Origin: Fragum whitleyi
Lineage: Eukaryota > Mollusca > Bivalvia > Cardiida > Cardiidae
Reading direction: 5' to 3'
Assembly (NCBI GenBank): GCA_948146395.1
Contig: OX411551.1
Span: 61,342,154 to 61,406,153 of the forward strand
Length of the DNA stretch: 64,000 nucleotides
Numbering within the stretch: the first letter of the stretch is position 1; each line of letters opens with the position of its first letter. A program made the position numbers and the translations under genes. Shown here piece after piece: positions 13,201 through 25,200 of this stretch. The notes beneath the pieces are model-generated. The model was not told where the DNA came from and ran no database searches. It saw only the letters and a list, made by a program, of their open reading frames with translations.

Positions 13201-16200
13201 CGGGGGATAATGCAAGGATGCATGAGGAAAAATACTGCCGAGATCCGTTCTTTTTCGTGCTCGGTGTGAAGCAATGTGTCACGGGACCTCGGTTTAACGT
13301 CTCATCCGAAAGACAATTAGTGTGTTAGTGTGCCAGCCCGGGATCGAACTGACGCGGTCGAACTTCTGATATTTACACCTCGAAATCAGAACTTTTTTGC
13401 TTCTTGAAGATGACTCTTACGTATTTGATTTTAAATACCTTTCAGGTAAACGCCACAAACAGAGACGCCCCTTCAACAGTACATGGGCTTTGAAAGACGT
13501 TCTTAATAACCTACAAGCTGATATCAAGAAAGAAGGTAGGGCGATTAGAATGACATCTGGTGAAATTGCAGTTATAGCGACAAACACACAATCCAGTCCG
13601 ATTCTAAGGTGACTTTAAATGCTCATCTTAGGGGATTGAGACCGCACAATTCTTTCATTATGACCATCGCGGTACCCAGTAGATTTTCAAAGAATCCCGG
13701 TGTTCCGATTTTGTTGACAAAGTTGTCGTTCTTAAATCAATATAGTGTCAGATTCGCCCGAATGATTTTCGTTCCTCCTCTTAGAATTGTGTTATGCCCA
13801 AAGAGTGTATATTTGCCTAAAAGTATCTTTATATCTTCGAATTTTTAAACCTAATCCAAGATGGCTACAAGAAATAATTGTAAACTGAGTTTTCTGTGTA
13901 TCAAACCGCGAAATTCGTAAGGACGGCGACGATAGAATATGACAAATATATCATTTTATAAATAAAGATAGAGTCGTACGGATTGTAATAGATAGAAAAA
14001 AAACTGGTTATTTCTGTTATGAATAATATTTAACTCGAATATGTACATTTATATTCACAGGAATGACAATGTCCCCACTTGTGACCGTACACAAAGACTC
14101 GCCAGTCGACAGGGCCGCTGGAAAACAAAAGGAGGCCTTACAGGTGAGGGATTTAATAAAAGAAGATACGTTTTTGTTGAATTCGCGGATGTATGAAAAA
14201 AAAGAAAGAAGCTTTTGTGGTCTATTCCGTCCGTAATAATGCACGAATCTTAACGAACTCATCTACAATTGGATGTGTCTTGCGCTTTTTCAAAGCGGTC
14301 GCCCCCCCCCCCCCTTTATAAATCACACACACGTAGTGAGGTAAATTGATTTGATCTTGTCTGTCCGTCTGTTTGTCAATCCGAGCATCCGCCCCTCGTC
14401 TGTCCATATATAATCCTTTTCGGACTCTAACTCAAGAACGAAGTGACATTTGATGATGTAATTTATATATCATTTGTTGTCGTTGACCAAAGGTGGTGCT
14501 CTTTCGCGTTTTGGTCACGAAAGTCAAAAGTCAAGGTCACAACTTAACTTTGTCCACAATCTATTTACGGAACTGGGTCAAAGCGCCGGCGTGATATTAG
14601 TCCGCTTTGTCACAGATCTAGTTTATCATTATGTTTATTTTTTCTTTTCCTACAGGATGATGATTTACGAAAGAAGGCCCGTGAAATAGTGGATGGTGTC
14701 CTTGAGAAGGTTAAGAATGTAGGTACCATCACTCAATTATCAACTCTACAGTTCCCCGACTGTTTTAGGAAACACTTATTGGTAGAAATGTATGGGAACT
14801 GTATACACTGGCCTATTACAAGATATTTATGTTTTTTCTTGGTTTGTATTTAATGAGAATGTCTTAAATAGTATGTTAGCAACAAAAATATTGTAGCTTA
14901 CGTTTGGAAATGTTAATTGACGTTATCAAGCTTGTTATGAACTACAAGAAATCTACGACAAAAAGTTAAGGTAGTGGACCTGTAATAGTTCCGCAACATT
15001 GCAAACCACATATTCTTTCACAATGTTAACCAATGTTTCCTAATGAATATCATTAGGAAACTTCGGTTAACACTGGTAAAGTTCATTACTTCCGAAACGT
15101 TGCGGAACTATTACGGGTCCACTACCTTTAGCGCAAAACACTGTAAGCTAATTATTACAGATCGATGGTTCAGCGCGAAACATTTGTTACTGCCTACATG
15201 TATATATAAAATACATACTTCGTGTTTTGTATTAGAAAAAATATTTAACGAGGTTGGGAGAATTGATCATTGTCGAGGCTCTGCCGAGACATATCAATTT
15301 TCACAACCAAGTTAGGTATTTTTTCATACAATACATTAGGTATGTATAATGTTTATCTTATAACCTCTATTTGTCTTTTCCCCTAGATGTTTCTAACTGA
15401 AATGCAAGTTTCTAAAGATAACCGCATTATATCATTGGTCTGAAAATAACTATGTGATATCATAAAAAATATCATATGTGATGTTATCATACGGATATTT
15501 GTATGGTAATAAGATAAATGTTACAGCTGTTTCGCGCTGAGTCATAGAGATGCAAACAGCTATTTTAGTTTTAATGTCTAATTCGCCTGTTATAGGGCTG
15601 TCACACCTTAACGTTTTAGCCAGCGTGTGCGGAACGTGTTGGATTTTTTATAACACGCTGCGAACATGTCGGGTACGCTATGGAGACGTTCCGCACACGC
15701 TATAGGCACGCTGTAACACGTTGGCACACGTTGCGATACGCTGAGCATCTCATAAAATTTTGTGCATGCTTAAAATTTCTCAGCGTGTGCCGAACGTGTT
15801 GGGACACGCTCCGCACACGTTCCGAACACGCTCAGCACGCTAGAGACACGCTAGGAGTTCGTTCACTTACGCTACGGACACGCTAGAAACACGTTCGCCA
15901 AAAGTTTAACGTGCTTCGAGCGTGTCTCTGGCGTACTGGGAACGTGTGCATAGCGTGTATTCTGCGTACTGAACGTGTGTCTAGCGCGTTGGCAGCGAGT
16001 TCACAGCGTGTTTCTGGCGTATGACAGCGTGTCAGTTTTCAATGAAAATATAAAAGTTCAGCTGCATGTTTGTTTTGAATTTCTACCATCAGCTTCTCGT
16101 AAATACTAGTAAATAAATTTGTGCATGTACGTGTGTATGACCCTTTTGATATGTTCATTATCTGCATGTTTCCTCATGACCAGTCTAAGAATGACTTGAA

Positions 16201-19200
16201 AACTCGATTTTAAGAAGCATTCTCTATATTTGACGATGAACGATTTCGTTCAAGTCATAAAAATAAAACTTATGTTATTTTATGTTATGTTATGTTATGT
16301 TATAAGCTGTTTGTCACTTCTTCCATATAAATCCTTTACGGATTTTCTTAATTCCTTAGATAGACTATTACCCCAAGAAGTGCGATGTCGTTGTGTTCAA
16401 TGAAAGTAGACGTGAATTTAAATTGTCAGGAAGGAAATGGTTTATTGGTCCTAATAGTATCAGAGAAAAAGAAAGCTATAACCATCTTGGTGTTCTGTGT
16501 GATAAATATTTATCAAATTCATTGAGTATACAGGCTGCAGTCTTAAAGCTACGGGGCTCCTTTATGGGATTGTTCAATAGCGGGGTTAATAGTAAGTGTC
16601 TGCACCCATTTACGAGCAGAAAACTATATAATACAATTGTTCTGCCGCGAGGTCTCTTCGGTTGTGAAACATGGTACTCTATATCCAAAACAGAACTTTT
16701 ACAATTAGAACGTTGTCATCGGTTTTGTATTAAGACGATTCAAAGCATAGGAAGATATACCAGAACAGATATTGCATTAGGGCTGCTCAAAATGCTGGAC
16801 TTAGACAGTATCATAGGCACGAGAAAATTAATTTTTCTAGGACACCTTTGTCGTCTTGCTCCAGAAAACACAATTAAAAAAGTATTTAATTACCGTTTAT
16901 GTCAATATATGATGTCAGAGTTGGATAATATTGGATTTTTTGGAGATATTTTTCGAATTTTGAAGAAATATAATCTAGAACAATGTTTGATGTCGTTTTG
17001 TGAGAAAGGGTCATTTCCTAAGAAATTGCAGTGGAAAGCAATGGTTAAAGATAAAATCTGTACTTTGTTTGATAGAAATTGGACAGAAAGTATAAGTACA
17101 AATCCCGAGTTTAACATTTTCATGTTAAATCATCCTGCATTTTGTGAAAGCATTATATGGCATATTTGTAAATGTAATTTTAAATACCGTAAATATTGCA
17201 ATACAGTGATTAACATTATTTCGTCACTCGGAGGACACAAAGGTTCAATATTATGCACAAAATGTGGACATATTTATGATGATGCAGCTGTTCATTGTCT
17301 TTTATATTGTACTTCAACTAAAGAGATTAGACACAAACTATTGAATATGTTTTCCTATAAGTATGGATCTAAATTTATCGAATATTTTGTAAGTTTAAGT
17401 GATGATATAAAAACTAGCATTCTACTTGGAGCTCCCTTGCCAGCATTGATATCATTAATTTCAATTGAACACATTGATTTCGTAACATCCTTGTTGCGGT
17501 ATGTTCATGATATGTGGATATACTTCAACATGTAAAATGGTACGAAATTAAGAATTGCAGATTGGCTTGGCATAACGTCATAGGAAATGAATAATTCATA
17601 TAGATAAAAAAAAATGATTGATTAAATAAGTACAAAGATAAATTTATTATATCGCAACTTTAAAGGTTTTAGAAGTGGCAGTGAATAACAATAATAACAA
17701 CAACATAAATAATAATAATAATAATAAAATAATTTTCGATGACAAATGCCATTTTTGTATTTTGTGTTTATGTATTTTGTATGTATTTTGTATGTTTGTC
17801 TGTATGCCTGTATGTTGTAAATCTTCATTAACTGGAGGAAATAAAGATATGAATGAATGAATGAATGGTGGAGAATGTAGCCTAAATGTGTATTAAACAT
17901 TGCGTTTATAGCTTTACAAGTGCGTCTGCTCTTTGTTTAGAATAACAATACGTTCGCGAAAATACAAACATTCATTCGTCTCATTTGATCATTATCAATA
18001 TACCAAAAAGACAAGTACATCGTTTTACCTAGTGGACATAATACAAGACGTGTTTTACTCTATTCTGCTCTGTTCAGAATATTTGATTCTATTATATGTA
18101 CAACAAGTTTGATATTTGGTACACCTTTTCCCCCTTAATATAGGACTAGCTATTCAAGATTAAGAGAGGTTGTAGAAGGTCATCCTACATGGTAGAGCAT
18201 ATGGAGGAAGAAAGGAGTGCATTATGACAAGTAGTTCCTTACCCTTTCGCAATATTTTTCGAGTGAAAAGTACTAGAAGCTTCAATTAGCCTGTAATCTT
18301 ATAAGTTTGTTATATGCATGTTTTCATATGTAACAGGTGCCAGTGTATTTTTCTTTTCGTCTTTTCCTATTTTTCTTTTACATGAACCAACATACTTTGA
18401 ATTGGAATATGTGTAGTGGCCGGTGGCCTGTTTATATATCAAAAGAATGAATTTAAAGTGGTAATTTCTTGCAGAATTTATATCTACATCCAAAACACGC
18501 TGCGAACACGTTATAACACGCTAGAAGCGCGTTACAAACACGCTAAGCACCTTCTGAGGACGTTACGAGAACGTTGGACGCACGCTCAAGAACGTTGGTC
18601 ACACGCTCAAGAACGTCGGTATACGCTGACATACGCTATCAACACGTTCTGGACACGTTTCTCACGCGTTACTCACACGTTCAAACTCGCTATGAACACG
18701 CTACAAGCGCGTCGTGAATTGACAAAAAGAAAATGTAGGTCAGCGTGTGCCGACGTTTTGCGGACTTAGTCGTTTTTTCAAACGCGTTAGGCACACGCTG
18801 GCTAAAACGTCGAGGTGTGACAGGGCCATTAGCGAACGATGAATGCGAAATGCGCGAGCTGTCTTTCGTCAAAAATGCTGCCTATTACAAAGGGTCTAGT
18901 GACAGAGAGGTCATTTTTCCTTGGTATATTCTCATTTTAGAATCACAAAGTCTGATTGACCCGTTCTGGATCCGATGTCATTTTCAAATATTTGAATTAC
19001 TGAATAATTTGTCGTCTTTCTTCCAACCACAGATTACATTTACATTTAGGAGATTAAGAGATTTTTTTTAATTTCATGGAGGTATGAAACTAAAAACCTA
19101 ATCACACTGTATGAATACGCAAAGCGAATTCATATATGAGTGTGATTCTGTTTTTAGTTTCATATCTCCATGAAATCAACAAATGCCCTCTTCATACCTT

Positions 19201-22200
19201 ATAATTTAATTTAATGAAGCAAAAGTGTAAATATTTCTCCAAATGGGACAGTTTTCTATTAGGTTTACCTTGTGCGGAAGCTTACAATATAGCTGTGTAC
19301 TAAAAATCAATTTTATTGGGGATGAAACTAATTTTTCAGCCAATCAGAATACTCGAAAATTCATGGGTTCAGCCAAAATTGAATTAAAACTTAATTTAAT
19401 ATCAGGAAATATATCCTGCCAAATAGGGCAGATTTCTTTCGGGAATACTTTGTGGGAATGCTTTGTGCGGAAGATAACAATATAGCTGTGTACTCAAAAT
19501 TAATTTCATTTGGGATGAAACTAATTTTCCAGCCAATCAGAATACACGAAAATTGATGGGATCAACCAAATTAAATTATAACTTGATTTAATTTCAGGAA
19601 ATCTACCCTGCCTATTTACGATCTATTGGCGAGGATGACGGTATATTCTATGGTAAGTCGTATATCGAGGGTTTAGTGCTAGACTCTATTAAGTGTATTT
19701 ACAATGTGTATATACACTTAGTACAGTCTTGCGTTAAACCCACGATATATATAGTTTAGAACATCGTGAAATTGACAAGGTGAATGATTTTCAGAATGAT
19801 TTCAGAATGAAATTGAATGAGCGGAACAAGCGAATTTCAATTAAATTAAAGGGAGGTAATATAATATCGGTAATTGGACCAAATCAGCGATATTTTATAA
19901 CCTCCATTTATCAAAATTTACATACCTTTCGGTATGTGTGTCTTCACGGACTTATCACACGCTTGAAAATCCACACATGTACATCCCATGAGGATTTGAG
20001 TGTAATGTAGCGATTTGTGGTAATTAAACACCGATTTATAAATATCAATTAATATCAAACTCGTAATCTAAAACAGATAAAAACTCGATACAGCCTCGTT
20101 TTTATCTGTATAAATTCGGTATTGAATGACTACTCATTCAAAATCCTCTATTTTGATCTAAGTGTATGACAATTTCACGATGTAACTTACTGTATATAGT
20201 TTAAGTTCGTTTATTTGCCAATAATCTTTATTTTATCGTGTTCCATTACTCCTCATTCTCTTTATTTTTTCGAGAAGTCATCACTTACGGTCAGGGTCAT
20301 TTTTCAAGGTCAAATTTGCCGTCGTGGCAATCAAGGTCAATGTCACTAGTCAAATCATCTATGGTTTATGGCATCAAATCTATCTTTTAATAAGCAGGAG
20401 ACTAACTGTAATGTTTGGATAACTTTAGTTAAGGTTGTGGGCCTGTAACAGTACCGCAACGTTTCGGCGATTATGAACTTAAACAGTGTTAATCGAGATT
20501 TCTTAATAATTTCATAAGAAAACCTCGATTTACATTGTGAAAATTCATGTGTTCCGAAATGTTGCGGAAATATTACGGATCAAGTACCTTAAGTAGTGAA
20601 ATTAATATAAGCGTATCAAAATACTGTTCCTCAATATACTGAACCACAAAAGAAGTGTCCCATCGTAAAATATGTAGAAAATAGAAAAAAATAACGCGAT
20701 ATTTGATACTTGTTGTAAGGAAATACACATGTACTCGAATGGTGTCGGTGCTCGAGAAACAAGTCCCTTTTGGTTAAATCATTGCTTGGCTTTTTGTTGG
20801 GTTTAGCAAGGCAGTGGTACTCACTGCATTGGATGGAAAGAATTTGGCGACGAAGTTTTGCAAAATTGAAATATTCATTATTTGCGTGTATCAGTATAGA
20901 TGTGAAAACACTAAAAATGTATTGATTATCGGTGTTAATTTTCATAAATAGGCCTTCAAGATTCCTTTCTAGACACGGGGAAAAACGCTTAAATTGGAGA
21001 ATTTTCAGACTAGTTCCAACGATGATTTTTTTTCAAGGATTACAGTTGTTCGCCAAAAGCGTTAGAACCATTAAACGACACAATGAGCTCATACGGGATA
21101 CTATTGAATATTATCAGATAAATTGGTTTTTCAAAACAAATCACTGGCTTCGCAGCAAAAGATACAAAAATGCTATATCATCACTGGGGGACAACTTTTC
21201 AGAGAATATTACCTTGATTATTTACCTTGTCCTTATAGTGTATACCAGATATTTTCTCACTTATCACTGCCAAAATCACTGTTGTGTAAAAGATAAATAG
21301 CTTTTATGTTTTATCTTGGCGGATGTCCTTGCTTATAGCGAAAAGAAGAAAATGCTGCTAACTAACATTCTCCTTTCTCTTAAATATTATCTAACCTTTC
21401 TGCTACAAATTTTACTGATTAGCCCACATAGTGTATGTAATTTGCAACCCTTTACAATTTGGACCTGTCTAAACATTTGTTGTCTTGTAATGGATTAATC
21501 TAAATTAGAAAAAAATAAAAGTCTTGTCCCATCCTTAAACCCTCAAACAGACGACAAAATTTTAGACTGGGCTAACATGGAACAGGTTACAGACAATAAA
21601 TCAACATGCGTGTAATTTGGTGTAATTATCAGATAAATTGGTTTTTCGAAACAAATCTTAGTTTTCAGTCTCTAACTTCGATGCTATAAAAGTTAAAAAT
21701 AAAAAATGCTTTCATTACTGGGGAGGGGGGGGGGACTTTTCAGAGACATTATCGCCAGCGACTTATTAGATTCAAGAAAGTTTTATTTCCGCAATACCTT
21801 TCCGGAGGCATACCATTGCACCTAAACATAGACGAACGCGTCACCATTTTCTCAACGAGCGCTTAGATAAGTGTTGACACCAGTTAATAAAAACACAGTC
21901 ATAGGATGTTTGAATATAACCCTTTTCATCTAAGAAATTCTGTAAAATAAAAGCTGTCCCCCAATTTGACGTTTCTTTTGTGGTTCAGTATATTAGCATT
22001 TGTGTTTGGCAAACATATCTCTTTTTTTCTATTTTTAACAATTTCTTGAGGGAAAAGAAAACATCTTATATGACAAAATATATGTCGAGTGCTCGGTGCA
22101 ATACCATTGTAAGTGCCTATATTTCGCGCTGATACCTCGATGTACAGCTGGTAACCTCGAGCAATTGGCTGACATTCCGATCAAAAATATTCTCAATTAC

Positions 22201-25200
22201 TCACCCAGCGCTCCATTTATTCATTCCAAACACTCATTCAAATCATTCAAAAACATTCAAAAATTACTTAAAAGGTAAGATTAACAACTGCATACAAAAT
22301 AAAGTTGTTAGATAAAATCCAAGATTTCATTATCATAATTTAATTTTGTAAGCGAATGTTGGGTTCGTGAAGACATAGATAGATATTATAGAATCTTTAT
22401 GCATATTTTATTAAAGGGGGGTTAAAGATATCGCTAATTTTGTTCTTCGTGAACAAAATTAGCTATTTTGGATTACCCCCCCCCCCCTTGAATTTACTTA
22501 AAGTCGCTCCACACACTCCTTCAATTTCATTCCAAAATAATTTCGAAACTATTCATCTTGTCATTTTCACAATGTTCTTAACTGTATTAACTAGGGATGG
22601 TAGCGAGTACTGATTTTACTAATCGATTACTCGTTCGCCTTTCCGATCGAGTAGATTTTATATATAACTTTCGGTTTAGAAAGACCAAGTATCTACATCA
22701 TCGATAAGATTGCGTTACAAGGTTTTGGAACGACGCTGCAACATTCCGTTGATCCGAAGATCCAAGAAAATTGCACTGTCACTGATTAATAAGATTACGA
22801 AAATTCGAAGGTGCGAATAGTTACAAAATGACGTGTATTGTTTGACAGCAAGAACGATGACAGTTGGCACTTGATTGCAAATTCGGAAAATATCGATAGA
22901 TAACACAGTCGGCAGGCGCCTAGGTGTTGCATACATACTCCTAAGCTGAACAGCATTTCTTATGTACGATCGATATTTTGAGAAAATATGAAAGAAAAAT
23001 GAGATTAGAAACGAATTTGCTATTATTTCATTTTTTATCGATTAATCGATTAGTGAAATTGGTAATCGATAATCGGACGTTCGATCGAGTACTCGATTAA
23101 TCGAATACTCGTTCCCATCCCTAGTATTAACAACTATTTCAAGGATAAATTTTAAAGTCCCATTACAAAAAATTACCTGATGGGGAAATAGTGTTTAGCT
23201 TTTTCATAAGCTTTTTTATCTTTCTTTGCTAGATGCCACTCCAAGCAAGTCGGTACGATTCAGTAATGAAGATGATGAAATCAAGGGACCAGAGGAAGGA
23301 AAGAAGCTTCATGGAATTACGATCTCTGTTGAAGATTTTGACGAAGGTCGATTAGGATATCGACCTGTCGCTGAACACATTCTGACTCCATGTGCGTCAC
23401 AACTAGAGGTCCAAAAGCTGGAAGCGGAGGCCATACTTGGTTCACCAGAGGTCGGAGACAAAATATCCTCCGTCTCATTCGTGGAGACACTGCTCCTGCG
23501 ACTACTCGATGATTTAAACAGTGGCAGACTAAAGAAGGAGGATATCATGAAGCTTGCGTCATATTCAATGGAAATCATTCAGTCAACCGAGACGGACACG
23601 CTAAAGGATTCGGCGATTTTAGAAGAGATGGAATCTGAAGGACCCATGCCTGCTTCGAGTTCATCATCTTTGATAGCCAAGCGAATGGTAGAATTTACCC
23701 TCAATAGGATTCTTACGGATATACAGTCCGGAAATGTTCACCATGACGACCTTGCGTCGCTTACCGTGTCACTCGTAGATATTTCTGGTGGTGGAGACGA
23801 GGGAAGTATAAGCTTATCAGTGAGTGAAGCAGATCTCGATGATTATATTGAGGAAACTATTAGGACAGCCACCGCCTCCGCCATGGATCCACGGGAAGAT
23901 TCCCCAATCTGTGAAGCTCTTCTCGATAATTTCATGGTCGAAACGCTGAAAAGGTTGATCAAAGACCTCGAGGAGGAAGCACTTAGTAAAGAACAAATCG
24001 AAAGTCTTGCGAAGTCGGTGAAAGAAGAAACAAAACTGCTGAGAGACACATCTGGACTAGAGCTGCGAGGAATCGATGATATTCGCTTTGTCTTAGAAAC
24101 ATTACTAGCTCAGCTGAAATCCGGCGACTTTGATTCACAGGCTCTTTACCAAATTGTGTTTGCTGTCGTTTACTCATACAATCTGATTAAGCACCCACCA
24201 AAACCGTCGTATGAAAGTAAGATAACAGAACTACTAAAGGATGTCCTGATTACGGCCGAAGAGAAAGCATCGACTGGAAAAGTTGGTGTTCTTAACGAAA
24301 ACGTTGTTCATGAAGCGACTGACAGACTCTCTGCCACCAATCTTGATATTGGACAAATTGACAAGCTATCTTCTAGCATAATAAATGTATCTGCAAGGGC
24401 AGACGTGGTCTGTAAGGCTACTGCGAGTGAAATGGCTCAGACAATTATTGAAGACGTTCTTGTAAAAGCAAAGGCGCAAATTGAGGAAGAACAGGTTAAC
24501 AAAGAGATATTAGAAGGGGTTCAAAACGTTGCCGAGGCCGTGATCCTTACGCTTGCTCCCAAAGCACAGTCTCCTCCTCTTGTTGATGTATTCGTCGAAA
24601 TTCTTGGATTCTTACAGGATAACATGAAGAGTTCAGAATCAATGGACCAGGGTGCTCTTCTTGAGTTTTCGGAATTGATACAACATGTTAAAGCACAGAG
24701 GTTAGGACCAGAAGTAGTCGCTGAGATGGCCACTTCGGTTGCAGAAATCGTTAAAGACCTTCCAAAATCTGAGGACTCAGAGACGGCCTTCTATGCAGTG
24801 AAAGACTCGCTTAAATCCATTCGAGACGAGTTTAAACAAGGTGCCATTGAGGATAGCCTTATCAACGAGATGGTCGAAGTTGTTAGATTTGCTTGCAGGT
24901 CTGCCATTTCTACCGACCTCAGATCACCCGGGCTCCTAAACAGTTTGGCAGATTTCGTAAGAACAGTTTTGCACATTTTATCGGTTAAGATCCAGACAGG
25001 CGAATTCGATCAAAATGATCTATCTGAAATAACAAATACCTTGAAAGACACACTTGGTGGAAAGTCTTCAAAGGTTGAAGGAAATGATGATGAAATCGAT
25101 GAAGGTTGTCAGACCAAAAATGAGTATACCGAGGTAGAGGATGGCATGGGTATTTACCCAAGAGCCGACAATATATTGGATTACTTGTCCTACCTAGTTG

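Larger units (their letters stand above)
15593..18828. mobile_element. 3.2-kb inverted-terminus element with periodic subterminal arrays
   Basis: The left end tagggctgtcacaccttaac continues to 'gttttagccagcgtgtgc'. The right end is its complement (gcacacgctggctaaaac...gtgtgacagggcca). TTA flanks both sides, as for PIF/Harbinger target duplications. Next to each end are long arrays of ACACGCT/ACACGTT motifs spaced about 10-11 bp (15650-16035 and 18493-18800). No transposase is seen. The only protein remnant inside is a non-LTR reverse transcriptase. Confidence 0.7.

Noticed and set aside
12879..13328. A 149-codon open frame as a separate gene
   Set aside because: Only 12955-13077 fits as an exon of the scaffold gene. 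The rest runs through the donor into intron sequence.
15680..15886. Arg/Thr-rich open frames in the CACGCT arrays (also 18416-18769)
   Set aside because: Low-complexity translations of the periodic array; codons follow the repeat, not protein constraints.
20932..21300. 122-codon open frame inside the 20632-21996 element as a transposase
   Set aside because: No DDE, HTH or zinc-finger pattern; composition resembles random AT-rich translation.
23226..23232. Start codon for the 5.2-kb open frame at its 5' end
   Set aside because: No ATG exists there in frame; the frame begins at the acceptor tttctttgctag and continues from exon 9.
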